NCBI RefSeq assembly: GCF_000513095.1
Contig: NZ_BAUT01000004.1
Span: 54,563-118,562, forward strand
DNA length: 64,000 nt
Source of the DNA: Halalkalibacter wakoensis JCM 9140
GTDB taxonomy: Bacteria; Bacillota; Bacilli; Bacillales; Bacillaceae_D
Direction: 5' to 3'
Shown piece after piece: positions 17,818-26,889 of the stretch (its first letter is position 1; each line of letters starts with the position of its first letter). Position numbers and translations under genes: made by a program. The notes beneath the pieces were generated by a model. That model worked only from the letters and a program-made list of their open reading frames with translations, had not been told where the DNA came from and ran no database searches.

Positions 17818-18291
17818 TTATGGTTGTGGTTCAACACCTGCTGTTTTTAATACGAGTAACCTTATGCCCATTCCGATTACATAACCGCTTAAGTGAAAAA
17901 TAATCGGAAGCCAGATCACTCCAGCAACTTGACCAAAAAATTCAATGGATGAATAGATCACTCCAATCGTCCCAGCGTAAGCGGACGTGACAAAGGGAAT
18001 AAAAGCATACTTAACTTCTTTTCCACCAGCGTCTCGATAGGCATCATACATAGAGAAGAGATATAAACAAGGATAAAACATAATCCATTGATAGTTTACG
18101 GTTGCATTAGCTGACTCACCCAAGCCATAGAAACTTGGAATAATTGCTAAATTTAACCTTGCTTGGACATTTACAATAAACTCCAATAAAACAAATAGAA
18201 ATCCTTTTGCGTATTTTTGATTTAAAAATTGACCAAACCCAGGAAAAGCAATGCTCCAAAAAATGATCTCAGCTCTTTTTTCTTTGCTCAT
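17818..18291 (-). CDS. Integral membrane protein of unknown function
   Basis: 157 residues with about four hydrophobic segments. The N-terminal part, SIAFPGFGQFLNQKYAKGF, resembles the start of many small TM2-like membrane proteins of bacilli, but no function is known. It is transcribed toward msrA with 67 bases between and its own ribosome-binding region. Confidence 0.65.
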   Translation of the reverse strand: MSKEKRAEIIFWSIAFPGFGQFLNQKYAKGFLFVLLEFIVNVQARLNLAIIPSFYGLGESANATVNYQWIMFYPCLYLFSMYDAYRDAGGKEVKYAFIPFVTSAYAGTIGVIYSSIEFFGQVAGVIWLPIIFHLSGYVIGMGIRLLVLKTAGVEPQP

Positions 18292-18493
18292 TTTAAGACC
18301 TCGCTATATTTTTATCTAGATGATTTATAGTGTATGTGTAAAAGATCTTTCTAAACTGAATGGATTCATTACAATAATTGGATAGAGGAAAGAATAGAAT
18401 ATTTTACTTGAAATAGACGAAAGTAAAAGATAGGTATGTTTATTTTTTTATAAAGGTGATAAAAATAAGGGATCGTTTAAAAAGGAGGTTACG

Positions 18494-20192
18494 ATGGAGA
18501 GAGTAAATGAAACAAAAAAAATGAAAGTGTCCTAATTATATCAGCCGTTTTAGTAGGTCTTTTTGTATTGTGGGGGGCGCTGTCTCCTCGTTCCCTTGAT
18601 GAGGCAGCAGGACAAGGACTAGGATGGATGTTAGATAACTTTGGGTGGTTTTACATGTTATCAACAGCTTTTTTTGTTCTATTTGTGATTGTCCTAGCAT
18701 TAAGCCACTGGGGAAAATACGTTTAGGAAAACCAGATGAACGACCTGAGTATTCTTGGTATTCGTGGATTGGTATGTTATTTGCAGCTGGGATCGGAGTA
18801 GGTTTCGTCTTTTGGGGAGTAGCAGAACCAGTTTTATACTATTTTGATGCACCAGCAGGTATTACACCAGAAACTCCCCAAGCTGCCGTTGCAGGGTTAC
18901 GGTACGCTGTTTTTCATTGGGCCTTACATCCGTGGGCAATTTTTTCGATTGTAGGACTAACTCTAGCATACGTCCAATTTAGAAAAGACCGACCAGCGTT
19001 AATTAGTTCGGCTTTTTACCCGTTAATTGGAGAAAGGGTACACGGGTGGTTAGGAAAATCCATTGATATTTTAGCCGTTATTGCTACTTGTACAGGTGTA
19101 GCAACAACGTTTGGACTTAGTGCCTTGCAAATTACAGGAGGACTGTCATATATATCTCCTATCCCTAATACCGTTGCTACTCAAGTTATTATCATTGCGG
19201 TTGTGACATTTTTGTTTATGTTTTCTGCCGCAAAGGGCGTAGATAAAGGGATCAAGAGGTTAAGTAACATTAATTTAGCTGTGGCCGCTGTTCTTTTGTT
19301 GTTTGTTATTATTGTAGGGCCAACACTATTTATAGCAGAGAGTTTTGTCACAACACTTGGTGGTTATTTTACGAACGTCGCTTCAATGAGTTTAACGATG
19401 ACGCCATTTCTTGAAAGTGCTTGGCTTGGGACAAATACGATCTTTTTTTGGGCTTGGCATATTGCCTGGGCTCCTTTTATGGGGATTTTTATTGCCAGAA
19501 TCTCAAGGGGAAGAACAATTAGGGAATTTATGACAGGCGTGTTAGTTGTACCTTCTATTTTAGCGGTTATTTGGTTTACAACGTTTGGTGGAACGGCTTT
19601 AAGTTTAGAAATAGCAGGGACAGCTCCGATTGGCGAGCTTGTCATGAACAATGTTGAATTAGCCTTATTTGCTACACTTGGAGAATTACCTTTAAGTGCT
19701 ATAACGAGCTTTATTGCAGTGGTGTTAATCTTAATTTTCTTTATTACATCAGCTGATTCTGCGTCTTATGTATTGGGGGCTATGACGTCACACGGAAGTT
19801 TAAACCCTAGCTTGTTCTCAAAAATGCTTTGGGGTGTTTTAATTGCTGGGACAGCTGCAGTTCTTTTAATTAGTGGAGACGGTGGTTTAGGTGCCTTGCA
19901 AACAGCTTCAATCATTGCGGCTTTACCATTTGCGATTATTATGACGGTTATGATTGTTTCTGTTTTAATCATGTTAGGAAAAGACTATAAGCTCGAAGGT
20001 AGCAAACGCCGTAAAAGAAATCGAAAAGAAATAAAGGCTGAGATTCGGGATGAAATGTATGACAATATTAAAGAAGAAGTGATCGAAGAAATAAAAGAAG
20101 AAATGAAAGATGAACTAATTGATGAAATGAAAGAAGAAATAAAAGAAGATTTAATTGAAAAATTAGAGATAGATCAAGATGAAAAAAAATAA
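18494..20192 (+). CDS. BCCT family betaine/choline-type transporter (two frameshifts in this sequence)
   Basis: Joined over two frameshifts this is about 566 residues with 12 membrane segments. The frame opens at ATG 18494 (AAAGGAGGT upstream), breaks in an A8 run (18514-18521, one A short) and again at GGGG near 18707 (one G short), after which GKIRLGKPDERPEYSW continues the protein. Family signatures: GIGVGFVFWGVAEP, and FFWAWHIAWAPFMG followed by FIARISRGRTIREF. It probably takes up glycine betaine or related osmolytes with sodium. The last 55 residues are a highly charged helix with repeated IKEEM/ELIDEM units. Both breaks are probably sequencing errors. Confidence 0.85.
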
Positions 20193-20193
20193 A

Positions 20194-20233
20194 GAAAGGA
20201 AAGGGATATTCAGTTATTTCCCTTTCCTTTTTG
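20194..20233 (+). terminator. Rho-independent terminator after the BCCT gene
   Basis: AAGGAAAGGGA and TCCCTTTCCTT pair around an 11-base loop and end in TTTT. Confidence 0.8.
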
Positions 20234-20342
20234 TATTGAATTCGTAAGTTCTATGCAGAAGTCTAACACACCCATTCCGCTTGTATCATATCCTAATAAT
20301 GCCATTCGGCTATAAAGATTGATGGAAGAGAGGAGTTTGATG

Positions 20343-20666
20343 ATGGAAAACTATCAGCAAGATCTTATGAATATTATGGTGAAAAAAGTGTTAAGTAAGC
20401 ATAATGCAAAGCCAGCTACTGATTTGTCTGATGAAGAAAAAGAAAAGGTAAAGAAAGTCGTAGGAGAAATTCAAGCCGAGGTTGAAAAATTTCTTGAAAA
20501 TCAAAATAAAGTACTAAGTGAAGAGGATTTCGAGCAGGGACCAGTGCAAAATTCTAATGATGAGGCTCCTACAAATTCAGTTATTGAGCAGTCTTTAGAA
20601 AAAATGATGAATAGCAACAATGATGTAAAACAAGTTAAGACGTTTTTTAATAAAGATGAAGAATAA
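20343..20666 (+). CDS. Small acidic protein next to spore coat genes, unknown function
   Basis: About 107 residues, helical and charged in the first half, Asn/Gln-rich and acidic in the second. AGGAG lies 7 bases before the ATG at 20343 (an adjacent ATG at 20340 is possible). No family recognised. Its place before two CotX-type coat genes suggests a spore role, which is inference. It ends in its own terminator. Confidence 0.6.
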   Translation: MENYQQDLMNIMVKKVLSKHNAKPATDLSDEEKEKVKKVVGEIQAEVEKFLENQNKVLSEEDFEQGPVQNSNDEAPTNSVIEQSLEKMMNSNNDVKQVKTFFNKDEE

Positions 20667-20675
20667 ATCAGGTGA

Positions 20676-20709
20676 GGAAAGTGGGGGCAACCTCACTTTC
20701 TGTTTTTTG
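20676..20709 (+). terminator. Rho-independent terminator
   Basis: GAAAGTGGGG and CCTCACTTTC pair with one G-U, followed by TGTTTTTT. Confidence 0.8.
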
Positions 20710-20733
20710 AATAAAAAATGGGCTTCTTTATTG

Positions 20734-20799
20734 AGGCAAATGACCAATCAAATATCGGTGAATAGCAATAGTGTAAATTAGAAACGGAAAGGAGGAATT
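20734..20799 (+). promoter_or_regulatory. Duplicated upstream region of the first CotX-type gene
   Basis: Contains AGGCAAATGACCAATCAAA and, close to the gene, ATAGTGTAAATTAGAAACGG then AAAGGAGGAATT. The same blocks occur at 21375-21440 before the second gene, so the regulatory region was duplicated with the gene. AATAGTGTA here, and CATAGTGTA in the other copy, resemble the sigma-K -10 element CATAnnnTA. Confidence 0.6.
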
Positions 20800-20803
20800 C
20801 GAG

Positions 20804-21181
20804 ATGAGTCAAGAAATTAACCAAACAGCTGGTCAACTGGATAAAACATTCCAACAATCCGAGGAGTATATTTTTATTAGTGATTCTGCAGATATTACTG
20901 TGAGTTCAACGGATACGAAAGCAGCTGTATCTCTTCAAGCATCCCTTCAAGCGGCTATTGCCTTAATTGTTAGCATTTCAGTTGCTAGCAGTGAAGAAGC
21001 TGAAAGAATTACTCAGGAATTGCTTCAAAGTACGAAGACAAAACAAATGACTATGCAAAAGACTGTAATTGAAAACTCCAAAAACGTTAATGTGACAACA
21101 ACAGATACGCAAATTGGTGTAAACATTCAATTACTATTGCAAATCCTACTTGCGTTATTAGTTAATTTAGATGTTCTTTAA
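20804..21181 (+). CDS. Spore coat protein, CotX/CotV family
   Basis: 125 residues consisting of one CotX/V domain: QLDKTFQQSEEYIFI, then VSSTDTKAAVSLQASLQAAIAL and, near the end, TTTDTQIGVNIQLLLQILLALL. CotX and CotV belong to the insoluble outer coat/crust of Bacillus spores. This copy lacks the Cys-containing N-terminal extension of the next gene, so it is CotV-like in length. The two genes are nearly identical over the shared domain, pointing to a fairly recent tandem duplication. Confidence 0.88.
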   Translation: MSQEINQTAGQLDKTFQQSEEYIFISDSADITVSSTDTKAAVSLQASLQAAIALIVSISVASSEEAERITQELLQSTKTKQMTMQKTVIENSKNVNVTTTDTQIGVNIQLLLQILLALLVNLDVL

Positions 21182-21202
21182 GAGCTAATAAAAGATGGTA
21201 TA

Positions 21203-21243
21203 AGGATGACTGTTATAGATTGCTATAATGGTCATCTTTTTTT
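21203..21243 (+). terminator. Rho-independent terminator
   Basis: GGATGACTGTTATAG pairs with CTATAATGGTCATCT, followed by TTTTTT. Confidence 0.8.
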
Positions 21244-21374
21244 ATAGAGGTTGTCCATTTTCAATAGTGGTTCAAAGAAGTTAGTCCGGTAAAGAGATTA
21301 TTCATATTGTTTGTACGACATTTCCTTTGTTACAGAAAAAATATTTGCTTTTTTTAAAATTAGTCAGAAAACCC

Positions 21375-21440
21375 AAGGCAAACGACCAGTCAAAATCAGC
21401 TAACAGACATAGTGTAAATTAGAAACGGAAAGGAGGAATT
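21375..21440 (+). promoter_or_regulatory. Duplicated upstream region of the second CotX-type gene with sigma-K-like -10
   Basis: AGGCAAACGACCAGTCAAA and CATAGTGTAAATTAGAAACGG repeat the region at 20734-20799. CATAGTGTA (21408-21416) matches the sigma-K -10 consensus CATAnnnTA, as expected for a late mother-cell coat gene; the -35 is not clear. Confidence 0.5.
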
Positions 21441-21445
21441 AAGAA

Positions 21446-21907
21446 ATGAATCAAGATGTATATTATTCTTCAAAGAAAGACGATCAAAAAAGGTGGTCAG
21501 CATTAGACCCAGACGCATGTCATCCAACAGATAATGAAACAGTAACACAAAGCGCGGGTCAAGTAGATAAAACATTCCAACAATCAGAAGAATATATTTT
21601 CATCAAGGACTCTTGTGATGTGAATGTAAGTTCAACTGATACAAAAGCGGCAGTCTCTTTACAGGCATCTCTACAAGCAGCAATCGCGTTAGTTGTAAGC
21701 ATTTCTGTAGCTAGCAGTGAGCAAGCAGAACAAATTACTCAAGAGTTATTGCAAAGCACAAAAACAAAGCAATTGACTTTCCAAAAAACGGTCATTGAAA
21801 ACTCAAGAAATGTCGACGTAACAACAACAGATACGCAAATTGGTGTAAACATTCAGTTATTGCTTCAAATTCTTCTTGCGTTACTTGTTAATATTGATGT
21901 TCTATAG
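21446..21907 (+). CDS. cotX: Spore coat protein CotX
   Basis: 153 residues: an N-terminal extension of about 35 residues with a Cys (DPDACHP) followed by the CotX domain, again with TDTKAAVSLQASLQAAIAL and TTTDTQIGVNIQLLLQILLALL. A second Cys occurs in KDSCDV. CotX is an insoluble coat/crust component and cysteines may take part in cross-linking. It shares both coding sequence and promoter region with the gene upstream. Confidence 0.88.
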   Translation: MNQDVYYSSKKDDQKRWSALDPDACHPTDNETVTQSAGQVDKTFQQSEEYIFIKDSCDVNVSSTDTKAAVSLQASLQAAIALVVSISVASSEQAEQITQELLQSTKTKQLTFQKTVIENSRNVDVTTTDTQIGVNIQLLLQILLALLVNIDVL

Positions 21908-21924
21908 AACTTTGTCTCATTTTA

Positions 21925-21957
21925 GAGAAGGCAGGGAGATCCCCTGTCTTCTTTGAT
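21925..21957 (+). terminator. Rho-independent terminator after cotX
   Basis: GAAGGCAGGG and CCCTGTCTTC pair (one G-U) around a short loop, followed by TTTGATTTC; the T tract is modest. Confidence 0.6.
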
Positions 21958-22056
21958 TTCTTGTGGAAAATTGATTGTTTTGCATTTTTTTGAACATAGT
22001 CCAAGTTACTAGAATAACGTAACTAAGAACAGATCTAATAGCGAGGAGATGGAATT

Positions 22057-22902
22057 ATGTTTTATCATGTTGATCAATTGCAATACAATGCTAAGCCAGC
22101 TAGACCAGATGCTGTCTACGCAAAAAAATTACAAGAAATTTTAGGTGGCCAATTTGGGGAAATTTCGGTTGCTTTGCAGTATATGTTTCAAGGATGGAAT
22201 TTTAGGGGGGAAGAGAAATATCGTGATTTGCTACTTGCAACGGGAACAGAGGAAATGGCCCACGTTGAAATGCTAGCTACGATGATTGCACGTTTATTAG
22301 ATAATGCACCAGTTGGGGATCAAGAGGCAGCGGCAAAAGACCCTGTTATTGGAGCAGTCTTAGGTGGCATGAATCCACAGCATGCGATTGTAAGTGGACT
22401 TGGAGCTATGCCAACTGATAGTGTTGGAAATCCATGGACAGCTGCATATATTAACGCAAGTGGAAACTTACTTGCAGACTTTCGTTTAAATTTAACATCT
22501 GAATCACAAGGGCGTCTTCAAGCGGTTCGTTTATATGAAATGACAACCGATCCTGGTGTTAAGGATATGCTTTCATTTTTAATTGCGCGTGACACGATGC
22601 ATCAAAATCAGTGGTATGCAGCGATCTGTGAATTAGAAGAAAAAGAGAATATCGTTGTACCAAGTTCTTTTCCACGTGCTCTGGAGAAGCAAGCTGTTGC
22701 CTATGATTTTTATGATCTTTCTGGTGGAACAGCTAGTAAGGCAGGCCGGTGGGCGAGTGGTCCTAGTATGGATGGATTAGGCGAATTCAAATATTATCAT
22801 AATCCTAAGCCATTTGGAAAAATTCCAAAACTTAGACCTGCTCCTCCTTATGTTCATAACACAATGTTACCAAGCGATCCTCATCTTCCTCCAATGATGT
22901 AA
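22057..22902 (+). CDS. Manganese catalase family protein (CotJC/YdbD-type)
   Basis: 281 residues. A ferritin-like four-helix core carries the di-manganese ligands: an early Glu in GQFGEISVALQYMFQ, Glu/His in GTEEMAHVEML, and later ARDTMHQNQWYAAI. The C-terminal part (GRWASGPSMDG...) is a Pro/Gly-rich tail seen in full-length manganese catalases such as YdbD. Such enzymes break down hydrogen peroxide; CotJC members sit in the spore coat. The neighbouring coat genes suggest a spore location here. GCGAGGAGAT precedes the ATG. Confidence 0.88.
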   Translation: MFYHVDQLQYNAKPARPDAVYAKKLQEILGGQFGEISVALQYMFQGWNFRGEEKYRDLLLATGTEEMAHVEMLATMIARLLDNAPVGDQEAAAKDPVIGAVLGGMNPQHAIVSGLGAMPTDSVGNPWTAAYINASGNLLADFRLNLTSESQGRLQAVRLYEMTTDPGVKDMLSFLIARDTMHQNQWYAAICELEEKENIVVPSSFPRALEKQAVAYDFYDLSGGTASKAGRWASGPSMDGLGEFKYYHNPKPFGKIPKLRPAPPYVHNTMLPSDPHLPPMM

Positions 22903-22940
22903 ATAAATTTAAAACGGATTTATTAGGATCTGTTTGTCGA

Positions 22941-22978
22941 TGCCTTGAGAGACGAGCGCCTTCGTCCTCAGGGCTTTT
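22941..22978 (+). terminator. Probable terminator after the manganese catalase gene
   Basis: GCCTTGAGAGACGA pairs with TCGTCCTCAGGGC (one bulge), followed by only four T. Confidence 0.55.
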
Positions 22979-23150
22979 GATGGAAACGTATGATTTCGTG
23001 GAACCTCTTGGAATTTCCTTATTTAGTTAGCTCCATTTCCATCTCTAACGTAAAAAAGGCAGAAAAAAAGGAAGCAAGAAGGAATTTTAGGGAAAAACGA
23101 CGAAAATGTATATTTAAGAGCTAGTTTTGTCTAAGTTAGGAGAATGTAAA

Positions 23151-24967
23151 ATGAATGATTCAGTCATTTCCTCATGTTTTGAAGCATCATTACAAGGGCA
23201 AGCAATCGTTAGTGAAACGGGTGCTTTTTTACTTGTGAATACGGCATTTTGTCAACATTTTGGTTATTCGAAAGAGGAAATGTATGAAAGGCCGATTGAA
23301 TCGTTTTTCATATGTGAGGATCATGCTACGAAAGAGAATCATTCAGATTTTCTTTTCAAAAAGGGACAAAAATATGAGCAAGTAGAAAAGGTCATTTTGC
23401 ACGGGAATGGGTATCTTCAGTCGACTCTCTTTACAATAACAGACGTTTCTTCTTCAGAGGAAACTTGCTTTCACCTTCAGTTAGATCGAGTAACGGTCAA
23501 TTTACAGCAAGATGGAGATCAAAAGATGCTGTTAGAAAGCATTCGTAACAGAGATGAAGTTCGATTGCCTAAGAAGATTTTAGACGGCATAAAAGATGCC
23601 ATCATTACAATTAAACTTAATGGACAATTTTTATATGTTAACGAAGAAGCAGAAAAGATGCTAGCGTTGACTTGGAACGATCTGCAGCAATCTGATTTTT
23701 GGTCATACTTAATGAAAGATAGAAATGAAACCTTAACGAAAAAGTTTTATCATTTACTCGTTGGTGAAGACTACGCTCAAGTAGAATATTTTGATAAAAA
23801 ACATAGTAAATGGTTTGATGTTAGGGCCTATCGTTCTGAAGATCAAGTAACGATGTATTTTATAAATGTTACTGAGCGAAAACAAATGGAAGAAGAGCTC
23901 AGATTAAAAGAAGAGAATTATCGAAGTCTGGTAGAAAACATACCGGAAACCATTACAGTTCATGATGGCAACGAGTTTATTTATATCAATCCTGCAGGTG
24001 AATCACTATTTGGGGTGACAAATGCTGATAGGTTATCTGAGACGAAATTAAATCAATTGTTGTCTACATATGATATGGCGAAAGTACGAGAGGGAATTAG
24101 ACAACTTTTATCTGGTGATATTGCTGTTGATCACTCCCTGTATACTCTTTTGCTGCAAAATGGAAAAACGATTGAATCGAAGCAACGACAACTGTAATTC
24201 AATTCAGAGGAAAACATGCATTTAGAACAATTATAAAGGATATTTCTGAGCGTAAGAAAATGGATGACCTTATAAGGAAATCCGATAAATTAGCAGTTGT
24301 AGCCCAATTAGCTGCTGGGGTAGCACATGAAATACGGAATCCGTTAACTACAATAAAAGGCTTTTTGCAAGTATTTCAAAAGGAAGAGAAATATAACTCT
24401 TTTTATCTAAATTTAGTGATGGAAGAACTAGAGAGAGTAGAATCCATCATCTATGAATACTTGACGTTAGCTAAACCGAATTTTGAAAATAAATTCCAAA
24501 AAATTGATATGGTTCATTTAGTAAATCAACTAATAACATTGACAGAAGCACAATCAAACATGAATAATGTTAAATTAGATTTTGAATATGAGCAGGTCCC
24601 AATGATTTATGGATTAGAGAAACAACTGAAACAAGTTTTAATTAATTTAATTCGTAATTCCATTGAAGCGATCGCTGAAAAAGGAGTTATTACAGTACGA
24701 ATCGCAAACCATCCACATAATCAAATTTGCATACAAGTTGAGGACAATGGATGCGGAATTCCAAAAGAGAGAATTGAACGGTTAGGTGAACCTTTTTATT
24801 CAACGAAAGAAAAAGGGACAGGTTTAGGATTAATGGTTTGCTATAAAATTATTGAACATCATAACGGAGTATTTAATATTTATAGTAAGGAAGGTTTTGG
24901 AACCAAAATGGAAATCATTTTACCTACTTCTGTCGCAATGGAAACAAACGAAGCATTGCCACAGTAG
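23151..24967 (+). CDS. PAS-domain sensor histidine kinase, sporulation-kinase-like (one frameshift)
   Basis: About 605 residues when joined. Three PAS-like domains (roughly 10-120, 145-255, 265-375) precede a HisKA domain with the phosphoacceptor in AAGVAHEIRNPLTTIKGF, then an HATPase domain with NLIRNSIEAI, EDNGCGIP and GTGLGLMV. No membrane segment is seen. The layout resembles cytoplasmic phosphorelay kinases such as KinA/KinE that feed Spo0F; no regulator gene is adjacent. The frame breaks near 24176: adding one A after ATTGAA restores IEATTTVIQFRG into the second half. ATG 23151 has TAGGAGA 7 bases upstream. Confidence 0.85.
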
Positions 24968-24977
24968 CTTCGTTTGT

Positions 24978-25343
24978 TTAGGTTTGTTTTTTAGTGTATT
25001 TCTTAAGCTCATTAACTAATAAAGCTTCTTCCGCATCTGTTAAAGAAAATACAACGCCGTATTCGTATGAGTATGCTAATGCTTTCTTCCAAACAATTTC
25101 ACCTTGTACGACCAGCTTTTCTGAATTAAGTTGAAATTGAATTTCTAGGGAGGTTTTCGTATTTTCAGGGTCTGGCAATGATAAGGAGGATTTTCCTCTT
25201 AAACCTCCAGGACTAATATCTAAAAGTTGGATTTCTCCTTCAGAGCTTGTAATTTCTTTTTCTGCAAGTTTAATTAGTTTGAATGTTGCTTGGATTGGGG
25301 AGCTAAAAGGGAAACGGAATGCTTCGTTACGACGATAGGGCAC
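24978..25343 (-). CDS. PilZ domain protein
   Basis: About 121 residues. The PilZ motif LDISPGG is clear, and a YRRNEAFRF arginine patch opens the domain. The spacing of the arginines (RR then R after NEAF) differs by one from the canonical RxxxR, so cyclic di-GMP binding is likely but not assured. The GTG at 25343 is taken as start because AAGGAG lies 8 bases upstream; the ATG at 25349 is only 2 bases from it. It converges on the sensor kinase with 10 bases between. Confidence 0.82.
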   Translation of the reverse strand: MPYRRNEAFRFPFSSPIQATFKLIKLAEKEITSSEGEIQLLDISPGGLRGKSSLSLPDPENTKTSLEIQFQLNSEKLVVQGEIVWKKALAYSYEYGVVFSLTDAEEALLVNELKKYTKKQT

Positions 25344-25596
25344 AATCATCTCTCCTTTCAATTTGATATTTACACAAGTATAGCGAATAATACAGAGAAA
25401 ATACACGTTTTTCTTGATGATACAAAGTTGTTCGAAAACTAAAAAAAGTAAAAACAGATTGAGAGAATTTGTAACAAGTTTGTGAGAATTTGTAAAAAGA
25501 GGAAATAGTCTTCAAATGCGACAGTGTCTTTAGTATCATTGGGATTGTTGGAAGCGCATCAACAAATCCAACCTAAAGACAAAGGAGGAATTTGAG

Positions 25597-25749
25597 ATGA
25601 GCAAGAAACTACTTTATACAATTTTAGCGGGAGCACTTTCAGTTAGTGTGTTAGCAGCTTGTGGAGAGCCAGTGGATGAGAATGCGCCAGTGGATGATCC
25701 GGCTGCCGTTGATGAACCAGTAGAAGAAGACGTAGAAGCAGCTGAATAA
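25597..25749 (+). CDS. Tiny acidic lipoprotein
   Basis: 50 residues: a signal peptide MSKKLLYTILAGALSVSVLA with lipobox LAAC (Cys22), then a 28-residue tail made almost only of Glu, Asp, Pro, Val and Ala, with the repeated unit PVDE/PVDD. AAAGGAGGA precedes the ATG and a strong terminator follows, so this is a single-gene unit. Function unknown. An opposite-strand frame rich in Ser/Gly here is only its mirror. Confidence 0.75.
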   Translation: MSKKLLYTILAGALSVSVLAACGEPVDENAPVDDPAAVDEPVEEDVEAAE

Positions 25750-25763
25750 ACATACTTACTTTG

Positions 25764-25792
25764 GAGCGACCTTATTATAAGGTCGCTCTTTT
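25764..25792 (+). terminator. Rho-independent terminator
   Basis: GAGCGACCTTA (25764-25774) and TAAGGTCGCTC (25778-25788) form a perfect 11-bp stem with a 3-base loop, followed by TTTTC. Confidence 0.85.
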
Positions 25793-25998
25793 CATTTCCA
25801 TAGAAAAATAGCATAATATTTTCAAATAGCAATTTGTTTGATAAGTTATCTCCTATATTTAATTGAAAAGTAGCGAATAATCTGGTAATAATAGTCTTGT
25901 TCTTTTAAAAAAAAATTATTTGCAACAATAAAACTATGTGTTAATATGCATTAAGTAGAATAAATATTATATTACTAAACATATAGGGGGCTTTACTT

Positions 25999-26799
25999 AT
26001 GATGAAAAAAAATTGGTTACTGGCTGGTATGTCGGCCGTATTGTCTGTCGGAATACTAGCTGGATGTGGTGGCGACGAAGCTACTGATCAATTAGTTAGC
26101 TTTGAAATTCCTAGCGAAGGGGAATTAGGTTCTGCAATTGCGTTTCCTAAAGGAAGTGAACTTCTTGAACCATTCAATCAAACATTGAATGAGTTAATTG
26201 AAAGTGGGAAAATGGACGACCTAATTATCAAGTGGTTTGACGCAGAAGAAGCTACAGAAGTTGAACTACCAGAAGCTACAGAAACAACAACGACATTAAT
26301 TATGGGAACATCTGCTGATTACCCACCTTACGAGTCAGTAGATCTTGAAACAGGAGAAATTGTTGGCTTTGATATTGACATTGCTAAATACATTACAGCT
26401 CAATTAGGATATGACTTACAAATTGAGGATATGGACTTTAATGGTTTAATTCCTGCTATGGAATCGGGACGAGTTGATTTTGTTTTAGCTGGTATGACGC
26501 CAACTGAAGAGCGTAAAGAAAATGTTGACTTCTCTGACATTTACTATGAAGCAACAAACTTAATCGTTTCAAAAGAAAGCACGGAGATTTCATCTCTTGA
26601 AGATTTAGAAGGATTAAAAGTTGGTGTTCAATTAGGTTCGATTCAAGAAGAAGAAGCGGATGAGCTAGCTGAAGTGTACGGATTTGAAGTAGTGAAATTA
26701 AACCGTATTCCTGAAATTATGCAAGAATTGAATGCTGGACGTATTGATGCAATCTTAATGGAAGATACTGTTGCTGAAGGTCATTTAAACGCGCAGTAA
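25999..26799 (+). CDS. artP: Arginine-type ABC transporter substrate-binding lipoprotein, circularly permuted
   Basis: 266 residues. A signal peptide with lipobox LAGC (Cys23) is followed at residues 30-80 by VSFEIP...GSAIAFPKGSELLEPFNQ...IIKWF, which is normally the last part of this family. After an acidic linker (81-98) comes the usual N-terminal start LIMGTSADYPPYE and the body through FSDIYYEATNLIVSK and GVQLGSIQEEEADEL. It stops at ILMEDTVAEGHLNAQ, exactly where the displaced segment should begin. All residues of a class II binding protein are thus present in permuted order. Gene order with artQ, artR and yqjA matches B. subtilis yqiXYZ-yqjA (arginine uptake). Confidence 0.9.
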   Translation: MMKKNWLLAGMSAVLSVGILAGCGGDEATDQLVSFEIPSEGELGSAIAFPKGSELLEPFNQTLNELIESGKMDDLIIKWFDAEEATEVELPEATETTTTLIMGTSADYPPYESVDLETGEIVGFDIDIAKYITAQLGYDLQIEDMDFNGLIPAMESGRVDFVLAGMTPTEERKENVDFSDIYYEATNLIVSKESTEISSLEDLEGLKVGVQLGSIQEEEADELAEVYGFEVVKLNRIPEIMQELNAGRIDAILMEDTVAEGHLNAQ

Positions 26800-26818
26800 T
26801 GAAAAAGTTTTTAAAGCA

Positions 26819-26848
26819 TACCCGCGCGCAAATATTTGCCGCGGGATG
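26819..26848 (+). other. Intercistronic stem-loop between artP and artQ
   Basis: CCCGCG plus GCAAAT pair with ATTTGC plus CGCGGG with one bulged base. There is no T run. Such hairpins after a binding-protein gene often protect the upstream message and give more binding protein than permease. Confidence 0.65.
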
Positions 26849-26889
26849 TGTTGTGTTAGAAAACAATGTTAATAGGAAGGAAATTGGGC

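Noticed and set aside
18494..18730. Programmed frameshifting or transcript slippage in the BCCT gene
   Set aside because: Two separate breaks occur, and similar single-base breaks appear in six unrelated genes, so error is the simpler explanation.
25614..25832. Minus-strand Ser/Thr/Gly-rich frame
   Set aside because: It is the mirror of the acidic tail of the small lipoprotein at 25597-25749.
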